Source: Bacteroidales bacterium
GTDB taxonomy: Bacteria > Bacteroidota > Bacteroidia > Bacteroidales > UBA932
DNA: 64,000 nt
Assembly (NCBI GenBank): GCA_024401855.1
Contig: JAKSKH010000005.1
Coordinates: 23,581-87,580, forward strand
Direction of reading: 5' to 3'
The notes under the pieces were generated by a model. That model saw only the letters and a program-made list of their open reading frames with translations, searched no databases and had not been told where the DNA came from. Position 1 is the stretch's first letter. Each line of letters begins with the position of its first letter. The position numbers and the translations under genes were made by a program. Shown one piece after another: positions 50,749 to 59,551 of this stretch.

Positions 50749-52038
50749 TTACTGATTGCTGTATTTTGCAGGATACTTGAACAGGATTGCCAGGACGGCG
50801 ACAATACCCATCATATAGGGATAATAAAGGTGAGGGAGAATGGAAGTGGGGCCGCATCCGACAAGGCCCGCCGCCATCATAACCTGCGCTCCGTAAGGGA
50901 TGACGCCCTGAACCATACAGGAGAACGTATCAAGAATGCTGGCGGTCTTCCTCGGATCCAGACCGGCCCTGTCGCTTATGTCTCTGGCAATGCTCCCTGT
51001 CGTGATTATAGCGATTGTATTGTTGGCAGTACAGAGGTCGGCAAGACTTACAAGCGCCGCTATGCTGAACTGAGCTCCACGCTTCCCCCTGACCTTGGAG
51101 GTCAGCACCCTTATGATGAAATCTATCCCCCCGTTCGCGCGTATCATCTCCAGCAGTCCGCCTGCAAGCAGGGTGATGACAATCAGGTCGGTCATTCCGG
51201 CTATCCCGTTTCCAAGCGATGCAAGCCAGCCCGTCCACGAGAAAGAGTGCGTAAAGAAACCTATCACCGCATTGGCGAGTATGCCTGCAACAAGCACCAG
51301 GGTGACATCTCTGCCGGCAAGGGCAAGAGCTATTATAAGCAGACATGGTATGAGTTTGAACCATTCGTGCATCCCCGACGGCAATCCGGGAGAGACGATT
51401 CCGTTCCCCTGGAACAGATAAATGGCAGTGACCACGACAACGGCCGGAGCGACTATGTATATGTTTGCCTTGAACTTGTCCTTCATTTCACAGCCAAGCG
51501 CTTTCGTGGAGGCGATAGTGGTATCGGAGATAAAGGACAGATTATCTCCGAACAGCGCACCTCCAACTATGATGGCAGCCATATAGGCCGGGTTGGTGCC
51601 GGTCTGGCCGGCAATACCTCCGGCAATGGGAACAAGAGCCACAATTGTTCCCACACTGGTGCCAAGGGCCATGGAAATGAAGCAGGAGGTGAGAAAGAGT
51701 CCCGCCAGAATCATTTTCGGAGGGATTATTCTCATTGTGAAATCGACCGTTGCCTCAATGGCCCCGATGTCCTTTGCCGTACCGGAAAATGCCCCCGCAA
51801 GAATGAATATCCACACCATCAGGAGAACATTGCGGTTCCCAGCTCCCGAAAGGAAGGTGCCGACCTTGTCCTTTATGCTCCCCCCGCTGACGACAAGGCT
51901 GAACATACAGGCAACCAGAAAAGCCGAGGAAACGGGTATCTTGTAGAAATCGGCGGACACGACGGAAGTGACAAGGTAAACCGTCAGGAATACCAGAAGC
52001 GGACTGAGCGCTCTCAAACCTTGCCTTGCACCTTTCAT
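50749..52038 (-). CDS. NhaC-family Na+/H+ antiporter-like transporter
   Basis: 429 residues from ATG 52038. Starts at 52083 or 52071 are in frame but would lie upstream of the -7 box at 52059-52066, so I prefer 52038, which begins MKGARQGLRALSPLLVFL as in family members. About eleven membrane helices; typical NhaC segments are ALGTSVGTIVALVPIA, GGALFGDNLSFISDTTIAS and LCTANNTIAIITTGS. Members swap Na+ for H+ or couple organic anions such as malate and lactate. The tight linkage to uxaC raises the possibility of a uronate-related substrate; unproven. Confidence 0.85.
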   Translation of the reverse strand: MKGARQGLRALSPLLVFLTVYLVTSVVSADFYKIPVSSAFLVACMFSLVVSGGSIKDKVGTFLSGAGNRNVLLMVWIFILAGAFSGTAKDIGAIEATVDFTMRIIPPKMILAGLFLTSCFISMALGTSVGTIVALVPIAGGIAGQTGTNPAYMAAIIVGGALFGDNLSFISDTTIASTKALGCEMKDKFKANIYIVAPAVVVVTAIYLFQGNGIVSPGLPSGMHEWFKLIPCLLIIALALAGRDVTLVLVAGILANAVIGFFTHSFSWTGWLASLGNGIAGMTDLIVITLLAGGLLEMIRANGGIDFIIRVLTSKVRGKRGAQFSIAALVSLADLCTANNTIAIITTGSIARDISDRAGLDPRKTASILDTFSCMVQGVIPYGAQVMMAAGLVGCGPTSILPHLYYPYMMGIVAVLAILFKYPAKYSNQ

Positions 52039-52058
52039 ATCAAAACGTTTCCCGTATG

Positions 52059-52066
52059 CAAATATA
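52059..52066 (-). promoter_or_regulatory. -7 promoter element for nhaC-uxaC
   Basis: The minus strand reads TATATTTG (TANNTTTG). No clear -33 TTTG. Predicted leader about 14 nt to the ATG at 52038; it argues against the longer nhaC starts. Confidence 0.5.
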
Positions 52067-52090
52067 GCCATTATAGGTGACATTCTCCGG

Positions 52091-52122
52091 ATTGTATTGT
52101 ACCATTATTTGTATTAAATTTG
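52091..52122 (+). promoter_or_regulatory. Promoter for the GH127 gene
   Basis: ATTG (52091-52094), 20 nt, TAAATTTG (52115-52122): near-perfect consensus at canonical spacing. Predicted start near 52129, leader about 20 nt to the ATG at 52150. It rules out the TTG at 52120 as a start, which is inside the -7 box. Confidence 0.75.
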
Positions 52123-52149
52123 CAATCAACAGAAAACAACATAAAGATA

Positions 52150-54006
52150 ATGAAAATCAAAACCGTAACACTGTCCATACTCGCCGTCACGGCATTGTGC
52201 GCCTGCCGGAACGGAAGTGACAACCAGACTGCCGAGCACAAGGCTGTCCAGCCCGTAATTTTTTCAGAAGTCGCAATAGAGGACGCTTTCTGGTCACCTA
52301 TGCTTGATAAAGTCAAGGATGTCACCATAGGCGTATGCATAGACCAGATAGAAAACCAGACAGGACGTATCCGCAATTTCGAGAATGCCGCCAGAGGGGA
52401 AGGTGAACACTCAGGAATCTTCTTTGACGATTCTGACGTTTACAAAGCCCTTGAGGGCATGGCTTATTCTCTCAAGAACAATCCTGACCCGGAGCTTGAG
52501 GCAAAGTGCGATGAATGGATAGACAAAATCGCATCTGCACAGCAGGACGACGGATACATAAACACCTTCTATACCCTGACAGGACTCGACAATCGCTGGA
52601 CGGATATGGACAAGCACGAAATGTATTGCACCGGACACATGCTTGAAGCCGCCATAGCATATTACGAGATTACGGGCAAGCGCAAGCTGCTGGATGTAGC
52701 CGAAGGTATGGTTGCCCATATCATGGACACCTTCGGTCCCGGCAGGAGGGACTGGGTTCCGGGACATGAAGAGATTGAGCTGGCTCTGGTCAAGCTTTTC
52801 CGTTTAACCGGAGAAAGGAAATATCTCGAATACGCCCAATGGCTGATAGATGAACGGGGACATGGGATAGGTGTGGAATTTAACGGATGGAATCCCGTTC
52901 ATTACCAGGATGTGCTTCCTGTGCGTGAGCTGGAGAAAATTTCCGGACACGCCGTGCGGGCCATGTACCTTTTCTGCGGCATGGCGGACGTTGCCGCCTA
53001 TACGGAGGATCAAGGGTACATGAACGCCTTGTACAGGCTGTGGGACAACATCGTTGACTGCAAAATGTACATAACGGGCGGCATAGGACACATAGGGCAC
53101 GTGGAAGGGTTCTCCACCGACTATGACCTTCCGAACAAGGAAGCTTACTGCGAGACCTGCGCATCCATCGGAATGGTTCTTTGGAACTGGAGGATGAACG
53201 GAATGACGGCTGACGCCAAATACATAGACATCCTCGAGCGCTCGCTGTTCAACGGGGTTCTTTCCGGAATATCCTTAAAGGGAGACCGGTTCTTCTATGT
53301 CAACCCCCTCGAATCAGACGGTGACCATCACCGCCAGGCCTGGTACGGATGCGCCTGCTGCCCTTCCAACCTGTGCCGGTTCATTCCGTCAGTGGGCAAC
53401 TACATCTACGGATACGGAAATGACGGAGTCTATGTAAATCTTTTCGTTGGCAGCCGCACTGAAGTGGACGGCCTGAAGATTGAGCAGCAGACAGGATATC
53501 CATGGAACGGCAACGTCAAAATAAATGTTTCCGGTTTCAAGAAACGTACCGTGAAGGTCAGGATTCCTTCTTGGTGTGATTCCTGGACAGCCTCCCTCAA
53601 CGGGAAGAAAATCGAATCCTGCCGCGAGTCCCTGGACAAGGGATACCTCAGCGTGACACGCAGATGGAGGAAAGGGGATGTCATAGAGCTGTCGTTTGAC
53701 ATGCCTGTGAAACTTATGAGCGCGGACCCCAGAGTCAAGGATGACGAGGGCAAGCGTGCCCTCATGCGCGGACCTCTCGTTTTCTGTATGGAGGGTATCG
53801 ACAATCCTGAAACCTACGGAAACGCTGTCATGGATTCATCGACCACGTTCAGTTCCGAGTTCCGCCCGGACCTCCTCGGAGGAGTGCAGACCATAGCCGC
53901 CGGCACTTCCGGCGCTCAGCTCAACTTCATACCATACTTCGCCTGGGATAACCGTGAAGCCTGTCCTATGAAAGTATGGGTGGATTTCACAGGTCATGAG
54001 CAATAG
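52150..54006 (+). CDS. Beta-L-arabinofuranosidase, glycoside hydrolase family 127
   Basis: 618 residues. Lipoprotein signal with ALCAC near residue 16-18. The (alpha/alpha)6 domain (about 45-430) carries the zinc and catalytic cysteine cluster: ETC at about 335-337 and CACCPSN with cysteines about 403 and 404, corresponding to the Glu/Cys and Cys-Cys ligands known in GH127. The C-terminal beta domains end with NFIPYFAWDNR, typical for the family. It removes beta-linked L-arabinofuranose from plant arabinans or glycoproteins, here probably at the periplasmic face. Its 3' end overlaps an SDR gene by 11 bp. Confidence 0.92.
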   Translation: MKIKTVTLSILAVTALCACRNGSDNQTAEHKAVQPVIFSEVAIEDAFWSPMLDKVKDVTIGVCIDQIENQTGRIRNFENAARGEGEHSGIFFDDSDVYKALEGMAYSLKNNPDPELEAKCDEWIDKIASAQQDDGYINTFYTLTGLDNRWTDMDKHEMYCTGHMLEAAIAYYEITGKRKLLDVAEGMVAHIMDTFGPGRRDWVPGHEEIELALVKLFRLTGERKYLEYAQWLIDERGHGIGVEFNGWNPVHYQDVLPVRELEKISGHAVRAMYLFCGMADVAAYTEDQGYMNALYRLWDNIVDCKMYITGGIGHIGHVEGFSTDYDLPNKEAYCETCASIGMVLWNWRMNGMTADAKYIDILERSLFNGVLSGISLKGDRFFYVNPLESDGDHHRQAWYGCACCPSNLCRFIPSVGNYIYGYGNDGVYVNLFVGSRTEVDGLKIEQQTGYPWNGNVKINVSGFKKRTVKVRIPSWCDSWTASLNGKKIESCRESLDKGYLSVTRRWRKGDVIELSFDMPVKLMSADPRVKDDEGKRALMRGPLVFCMEGIDNPETYGNAVMDSSTTFSSEFRPDLLGGVQTIAAGTSGAQLNFIPYFAWDNREACPMKVWVDFTGHEQ

Positions 54007-54772
54007 CTATGCATTGGTCACCGGAACAAGTTCAGGCATAGGATATGCCTTTGCAAGAGAACTTGCTTCAAGGTCTTACGGCATCATTGCGGTCAGCAAT
54101 GAAGAGGAAGCCCTGAAATCCCGGTCAGATGAAATCAGAAAGGAATTCGGAGTGGAGGTCATTCCTGTCGCCATGGATTTGGGAAGGAAGGATTCAGCTG
54201 CCGAACTGTATGAAATCTGCCGGGAGAAAGGCCTTAAAGTGGAAGTTCTGGTGAACAACGCCGGGGTCTATCATGACCGTGATTATCTGGAAGACAATGA
54301 GGAATTCAATTCAATGATTCTTTTTCTCCATGTTTACACGCCGGCAATGCTGGTGTATCATTTTGGAAAAGATATGGAAGAACGTGGTCGGGGCTACATA
54401 ATAAACGTCAGCAGCGTAACCTCAAAGTTCGGAATACAAAGAATGGCGAGCTATTCCTCAACGAAGGGTTTTCTCCAGATGTTCTCACGTTCAATACACA
54501 TAGAACTGAAGGACAAAGGAATTTCCGTCACCTGCGTCCGTCCCGGTGCAGTGGCAACCACCCTGTATCATCTGAAACCCGCCGCAGTCAGGACAGGTCT
54601 TGCCCTGGGTTACATAATCACTCCGGAGAAACTTGCCCGGAAAGCTGTAAAAGCAAATTTCAAAGGCAGAGCCCAGCTCACACCGGGCATATCCACCAAA
54701 CTGCTTGAAGTTCTCGTTGCGCTTATCCCCACCTGTGTTCTAAGACTAATAAGAAAACTGAAAATCTTCTGA
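53996..54772 (+). CDS. Short-chain dehydrogenase/reductase of unknown substrate
   Basis: 258 residues. NAD(P)-binding VTGTSSGIGYAFA (residues 8-20), NNAG near 87-90, and catalytic Ser, Tyr and Lys in NVSSVTSKFG and ASYSSTKGF. The C-terminal 30 residues are hydrophobic/basic (LEVLVALIPTCVLRLIRKLKIF region), similar to membrane-associated SDRs of the DltE/17-beta-HSD12-like type. It overlaps the GH127 gene by 11 bp, so it is co-transcribed, but nothing in the sequence links it to arabinose. The region 54773-54822 after it holds no recognisable promoter. Confidence 0.85.
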   Translation: MSNSYALVTGTSSGIGYAFARELASRSYGIIAVSNEEEALKSRSDEIRKEFGVEVIPVAMDLGRKDSAAELYEICREKGLKVEVLVNNAGVYHDRDYLEDNEEFNSMILFLHVYTPAMLVYHFGKDMEERGRGYIINVSSVTSKFGIQRMASYSSTKGFLQMFSRSIHIELKDKGISVTCVRPGAVATTLYHLKPAAVRTGLALGYIITPEKLARKAVKANFKGRAQLTPGISTKLLEVLVALIPTCVLRLIRKLKIF

Positions 54773-54822
54773 TCCGGCAAGGAACGCCTGGATTGTTTTT
54801 TAAAATTATGGATACGGGCACC

Positions 54823-57246
54823 ATGAGAGGTTATAAATACGTTAGGCTGCTCTGCATCTGTCTGGCAGCGATGTCCCTTATTTGCTGTAATCCGATTACG
54901 GAGGAAGGTGTCTCCTTTTCCCTGGCATCCCAAAGAGCGGATTTTTTGTCAGATGTGCACTATTCCCTTGGCTTCGACCTTACAAAGGAAGCCGGAAAGG
55001 TTGTATCTTCAGATACGGTTTCCTTTCGTGCATCTCAAAAGAAAGCCGTAATCCTGGACTTCAAGGCACCCGGAACTAACCTGCTGAAAGTAAATGTAAA
55101 CAACAGAAACATCAAAGCCTTCTTTGAGAACGAGCATCTGACAATCCCTCGCAAATATGTCAGGAAGGGAAACAATACTGTCATCATCAGCTTCATTGCA
55201 AATGAGCAGTCTCTCAACAGAAGAGAGGATTTTCTGTACACACTCCTCGTCCCGGACAGGGCAAGGACGTTGTTCCCCTGCTTTGATCAGCCTGATCTCA
55301 AGGCAGTATTCAGACTCACTCTGAATGTCTCTGAATCCTGGGTTGCCGTTTCCAATACTGAAGTGGAACTTAAGAAGGAGCAGGGTGGTTCCACCCTGTA
55401 TTCGTTCGCTCCGACAAAGCCGCTGAGCACCTATCTCTTTTCATTTGTGACAGGCCGTTTTGAAAAGACAGACTGCATCAGGGGCGGCAGAAAAATATCG
55501 ATGTACCACCGCGAGACGGATCAGGCAAAGGTTTCGCAGAGCGACGACATTATAAATCTTGTCTTCGACTCAATGGAGTGGCTTGAGGACTATACCGGCA
55601 TTGGATATCCCTTCGACAAATATGATTTCGTGGTCATACCTGACTTTCAGTATGGAGGGATGGAACACGCCGGAGCGACGCTCTACAATGACCGGAGGAT
55701 TTTCCTGAGCGGGCATCCCACAACGGAGGAACTTATGGAGAGGGCCTCGTTGATAGCCCACGAAACGGCGCATATGTGGTTCGGAGACTATGTCACGATG
55801 CGTTGGTTCGACGATGTGTGGACAAAGGAAGTATTTGCGAACTGGTTTGCATACCGTATAGTCAGGCCGTTGTTCCCATCAATCAACTATACCCTGTCCG
55901 ATTTGAAGGAACTTTATGCCCCGGCCTACAAGGAAGACCGCACACGTGGCAGCAATGCCATCCGGAGACCTCTTGACAATCTCCAGGATGCAGGACTTAT
56001 ATACTGCAACATTATCTATGACAAGGCTCCGGTAGTTATGGACAAACTGGCGGAAATGCTCGGAGAGCAGGCCTTTCGTGATGGTTTGAGAGAATATCTG
56101 AAAACTTATGGTTATTCCAACGCTTCCTGGGATGACCTTGTGGCTATTTTGGACAGGCATACGGAAACCGACCTGAGGGAATGGTCGGATGTCTGGATCA
56201 AAGAGCCGGGGATGCCCGTGTATTCCGGTAATGTCACGGACGGCACATTGGAGATATGCCAGACCGATCCTTTCGGGAGAGGCACTGTGTGGCAGCAGGA
56301 ACTGAAGCACGAGATTGCCGAAGGACGATACTGGATTCCAAATACTGACGGCAAGGGCTATGGCTGGTTCAGGCCGGATGCAGAGAGCATACACTATATT
56401 ATGGAACACTGGGCAGAATATCCGGAGACTCAGAGAATGTCGCTGCTTATGACTCTGTATGAGAATTCATGGAAAGGTGTGCTGGAAAGGAAGTCTTTTG
56501 TTGACTGGTGCAGCAGGAATATCCCGTCTGAACGCAATCCCCTTATTCTTTCATCACTGATTTCCTATGCTGCGGCCGAGTCTTTCCGCCACGAAGGTGG
56601 ATGCCCGGAATTCGCGGACTGCCTGCATTCTATAGCCACGGATCCTTCAAGAACCCACGAAATCAGGCTCACAGCCTTCAGGCAGTATTATAAGTCCACA
56701 CAGTCGGACGAGCAACTGGAAGAGCTGTATTCCATATGGAGGACTCAACAGTCATACCCCGCACTGGAACTCGGAGAAAGCGATTTTACAGACCTTGCCT
56801 GCCAGCTTATGGTAGCTTTTCCCGCCAGGGCGCCCGAGATTGCAGAAATCCAGTCGGGCCGTATCACCAACCCGGACCGCAAAGAAAGTTTTGAACTGCT
56901 TTGTCGGGCCGCATCGCCTGACTCCGATGTCCGGAAGGCCCTTTTCGACTCCTTCCTCGAGTCGGCGCGGAACCGCCGTCCGGAGTCGCGCGTGCTGTCT
57001 GCTCTTGCTCTTCTGTGCCACCGTGACAGGCAGGACGAAGCTTTGGCCTACATAGTGCCTTCTTTGAATGCGCTTGAAGAGATCCAGAGAACAGTAGATA
57101 TCTTTTTCCCGAGCAGATGGTGCACCACTCTGCTGATGAACCAGCAAAACGATTCAGCCGCAAAAACGGTGAATGACTGGCTGGCTTCCAATCCGGACGT
57201 CAACCCCTTGCTTGAAACCAAGATTCTACAGGCTTTAAACAGATAA
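54823..57246 (+). CDS. M1-family aminopeptidase lipoprotein
   Basis: 807 residues from ATG 54823 (alternatives: ATG 54808, TTG 54793). The lipoprotein signal ends SLICCNP (lipid cysteine near 22). The gluzincin core is clear: GGMEHAGATLYNDR (the GAMEN exopeptidase loop, with N replaced by H), then IAHETAHMWFGDYVTMRWFDDVWTKE split by about 18 residues between zinc ligands: His313, His317 and Glu near 336. Residues 1-210 are the N-terminal beta saddle, and the C-terminal 350 residues the helical ERAP1-like part. It trims peptides outside the inner membrane. It is followed by a C45-type gene after 16 bp. Confidence 0.92.
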   Translation: MRGYKYVRLLCICLAAMSLICCNPITEEGVSFSLASQRADFLSDVHYSLGFDLTKEAGKVVSSDTVSFRASQKKAVILDFKAPGTNLLKVNVNNRNIKAFFENEHLTIPRKYVRKGNNTVIISFIANEQSLNRREDFLYTLLVPDRARTLFPCFDQPDLKAVFRLTLNVSESWVAVSNTEVELKKEQGGSTLYSFAPTKPLSTYLFSFVTGRFEKTDCIRGGRKISMYHRETDQAKVSQSDDIINLVFDSMEWLEDYTGIGYPFDKYDFVVIPDFQYGGMEHAGATLYNDRRIFLSGHPTTEELMERASLIAHETAHMWFGDYVTMRWFDDVWTKEVFANWFAYRIVRPLFPSINYTLSDLKELYAPAYKEDRTRGSNAIRRPLDNLQDAGLIYCNIIYDKAPVVMDKLAEMLGEQAFRDGLREYLKTYGYSNASWDDLVAILDRHTETDLREWSDVWIKEPGMPVYSGNVTDGTLEICQTDPFGRGTVWQQELKHEIAEGRYWIPNTDGKGYGWFRPDAESIHYIMEHWAEYPETQRMSLLMTLYENSWKGVLERKSFVDWCSRNIPSERNPLILSSLISYAAAESFRHEGGCPEFADCLHSIATDPSRTHEIRLTAFRQYYKSTQSDEQLEELYSIWRTQQSYPALELGESDFTDLACQLMVAFPARAPEIAEIQSGRITNPDRKESFELLCRAASPDSDVRKALFDSFLESARNRRPESRVLSALALLCHRDRQDEALAYIVPSLNALEEIQRTVDIFFPSRWCTTLLMNQQNDSAAKTVNDWLASNPDVNPLLETKILQALNR

Positions 57247-57262
57247 TCCGGACAGTTGCTTT

Positions 57263-58408
57263 ATGAAACTCAGTTATCAACTCCATATTGTTTGCATTCC
57301 GGCTATCCTGTTATCTCTTTTATCCGCTTGTTCCGGGTCAGCTGAGAGCGACAGGAACGGCCATTCCCATGACATTGAAGGAATATCCGTTCTTGATTTG
57401 AACGGCAGCTGGCATCAAATGGGGCGACAGTACGGAATTCTGGCTGAAAAACAGATAAATGACGTCCTGGAATATCTTGAGAGCAGGATTGGGCTTGATT
57501 CCGTAAGAATTACGACAGCCGCCGGAATAGCGGATAAACTCTATGCCAACTATCCCGATTCCCTGAAAACTTTCTTTGACGGAGTGTCCCGGACCTCCGG
57601 GATATCACTTGAGAGGCTCAAACTTTGCAATGCGGCAGAGTATATTGAAGGCACTTTCCTATGCTCCGCGATGGCCGTATGGGGTGATTACGGCTCCGGC
57701 AAACTGGTTTTCGGACGCAATTACGATGCTGTCAGTTACCGCGAGATTGACAGGGACGTAGTAGTGACGGTGTACCATCCTACAGACGGAACCGCTGCCG
57801 CAACTGTCGGTTATGCCGGCGAGATATACTGCGTCAACGGGTTGAATGCCAAAGGATTATTCATCGAGTTAAACAATGGGATGCCTTCAGCGGGATCTGA
57901 GATCCACTGGAATCTGTGCCCAAGCACGACGAATCTTTTCAATATGCTCTTCTCTGCGGAAAGCCTCGATGACGTAGATTCATTCTTCAAGAACACGCAG
58001 AGCTCTTTGTCTGCAATCATCGGAGTAGCGGACAAGAGGGAGGCACGTTCATATGAGTGGTGTTTTGATGGGGTCAGGAGAGGTGACGGGATGACGCCGG
58101 ACGGTCTTATGATAAGCACAAACCATTACGTGAATGACAGCTGGCCTTTCAATATTCCGAGTGATGAGACCAGTTGGAATTCAATTACCCGCCGCAGCAA
58201 TATAGCCGGCAAAGCCGAAAAGTTCAAAGGCGGCATCGGGGTGGATAAAATGAAGGAAATTATGAGCACATCCCTGAAAGATGGAGGTCCGAAGCACACT
58301 CTGACCCGATATCAGATGGTAGTTGTCCCTGAAGATATGCTTCTGTATATCAACATTCCTTCGAACGGCGGGTGGGTTGAGCTGAAGATGAAGGAGTTTC
58401 TTGACTGA
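57263..58408 (+). CDS. C45/acyltransferase-like (Ntn-hydrolase) lipoprotein
   Basis: 381 residues. Lipoprotein signal LLSAC (lipid cysteine near 23). After about 40 residues comes GSWHQMGRQYGILA, then EGTFLCSAMAVWGDYGSGKLVFGRNYDA: a candidate N-terminal nucleophile cysteine near residue 133 that would be exposed by autocleavage, as in the C45 (isopenicillin N acyltransferase-like) and choloylglycine hydrolase superfamily. VNGLNAKGLFIELNNG also fits. It may hydrolyse an amide bond of a peptide or N-acyl amino acid at the cell envelope; substrate unknown. It likely forms an operon with the M1 peptidase gene 16 bp upstream. Confidence 0.75.
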   Translation: MKLSYQLHIVCIPAILLSLLSACSGSAESDRNGHSHDIEGISVLDLNGSWHQMGRQYGILAEKQINDVLEYLESRIGLDSVRITTAAGIADKLYANYPDSLKTFFDGVSRTSGISLERLKLCNAAEYIEGTFLCSAMAVWGDYGSGKLVFGRNYDAVSYREIDRDVVVTVYHPTDGTAAATVGYAGEIYCVNGLNAKGLFIELNNGMPSAGSEIHWNLCPSTTNLFNMLFSAESLDDVDSFFKNTQSSLSAIIGVADKREARSYEWCFDGVRRGDGMTPDGLMISTNHYVNDSWPFNIPSDETSWNSITRRSNIAGKAEKFKGGIGVDKMKEIMSTSLKDGGPKHTLTRYQMVVVPEDMLLYINIPSNGGWVELKMKEFLD

Positions 58409-58430
58409 CAACCCGGAACTTCGGCTGCAT

Positions 58431-58880
58431 TTACATTTTCAACATTGCTTCACAGCCTTCAAGTATATCCTGGAATGTCCTCTCGAAATCTCCGGTATAC
58501 CACGGGTCAGCCACATCCCTTCCACTGCCGGTATAGGACATCATCAGATGTATCTTCTTCTGCGGGTCTTCCTTAATTATACCCCGAAGCCGGCGGATAT
58601 TGCTCTGATCCATGCAGATTATTCTGTCAAACCTGTCATAGTCTGCAGAAGTGACGGTACGGGCAGTCTTGGAAGGATCAAACCACACACCGTGCTGGGT
58701 AAGGCACCGTTTTGCCGGTGGATAGATGGGATTGCCATATTCCTCATCAGACACGGCAGCGCTCTCGATATAGTACTCCCCTTCCATTCCCTTTGCCTTT
58801 ACGAGGGCTTTCAGGATAAATTCAGCCATCGGGCTACGGCAGATATTGCCGTGGCAGACGAAGAGGATTTTCAATCTCAT
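58431..58880 (-). CDS. Low-molecular-weight protein-tyrosine phosphatase
   Basis: 149 residues. Cysteine-based phosphatase: the active-site loop VCHGNICRSPMAE (C-x5-R, Cys9, Arg15) and the general-acid DP in VADPWYTG near residue 125 are intact. It dephosphorylates tyrosines, often on exopolysaccharide kinases, but no kinase gene is present in the window. Its start overlaps the upstream stop by 4 bp; its stop faces the C45 gene stop with only 22 bp between. Confidence 0.93.
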   Translation of the reverse strand: MRLKILFVCHGNICRSPMAEFILKALVKAKGMEGEYYIESAAVSDEEYGNPIYPPAKRCLTQHGVWFDPSKTARTVTSADYDRFDRIICMDQSNIRRLRGIIKEDPQKKIHLMMSYTGSGRDVADPWYTGDFERTFQDILEGCEAMLKM

Positions 58881-59413
58881 ATTTCAAGCCATTCGTATTC
58901 TCCTCCCCAGATGGAGAGGAACTTCATGAACATTTCGTGCGTCAGAACGACACTGGCGGTATTGTCGCAGGGATGGAAACTGACTTTCCCAGCTGTCTGA
59001 AGCTCCTTGTCGAGAAAATACCTCACCCTGTGACCGTTCTCGAAAAGTTCTTTCGGATCCGCTGTTCCGGCAATACCGGTATCATTGATAAGGCCGAAGG
59101 CGCAGACGCTGCCGGGCGTAACACCCAGACATCTTTCCATCCTTTCAGGACTTGCAAAGGATAACTTTCCCTGATGCAGCATATGCTCCAGGGCGTGGAT
59201 GTCAAGGTTCTTGTGGCACTCGTAGCTGACCAGATAATGCCTGTTGCCCTTGTGATTGCGCATGAAGAGGTTCTTGCAATGTGTCGCCTCGATGTTCTTC
59301 CAATAGGCGAGGCAATCCTCTATCGTAAAGATAGCCGGATGATAGTGCACATCATAAGGTATATCGTGCTCCTCAAGCCACGCAAGTGTTTTCTGTATCT
59401 TTTCCGAAGTCAT
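58877..59413 (-). CDS. ProX-type (YbaK/prolyl-tRNA editing) deacylase
   Basis: 178 residues. Freestanding homologue of the prolyl-tRNA synthetase editing (INS) domain. It has the family pattern YDVHYHPAIFTIEDC, HCKNLFMRNHKGNRHYLV, a KLSFASPERMERCLGVTPGSV segment and VSFHPCDNTASVVL, closest to the ProXp-ala/PrdX group that clears alanine from tRNA-Pro. Specificity is inferred. It is the first gene of a two-gene unit with the phosphatase and has its own -7 box at 59449-59456. Confidence 0.87.
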   Translation of the reverse strand: MTSEKIQKTLAWLEEHDIPYDVHYHPAIFTIEDCLAYWKNIEATHCKNLFMRNHKGNRHYLVSYECHKNLDIHALEHMLHQGKLSFASPERMERCLGVTPGSVCAFGLINDTGIAGTADPKELFENGHRVRYFLDKELQTAGKVSFHPCDNTASVVLTHEMFMKFLSIWGGEYEWLEI

Positions 59414-59448
59414 ATCAAAAACTGTCTATCGCATCCCAGTGCCAATGG

Positions 59449-59456
59449 CAAATTTA
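59449..59456 (-). promoter_or_regulatory. -7 promoter element for the ProX-phosphatase unit
   Basis: The minus strand reads TAAATTTG (TANNTTTG). No good -33 box. Expected leader about 29 nt to the ATG at 59413. Confidence 0.5.
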
Positions 59457-59477
59457 ATCATTTTTGACTTCACTGAT

Positions 59478-59509
59478 ATTGTAGGAATCACTATGCTAAT
59501 GTATATTTG
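59478..59509 (+). promoter_or_regulatory. Promoter of the Na/Pi cotransporter operon
   Basis: ATTG (59478-59481), 20 nt, TATATTTG (59502-59509): near-consensus at canonical spacing. Predicted start near 59516. Confidence 0.7.
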
Positions 59510-59551
59510 TGCCGAAATTAAGAAGAGTTAGAAGAATTATTGATTGCGGTT

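Noticed and set aside
50656-52080. Plus-strand open frame of 474 codons
   Set aside because: Antisense to nhaC; charged, repetitive translation typical of a mirrored membrane-protein gene.
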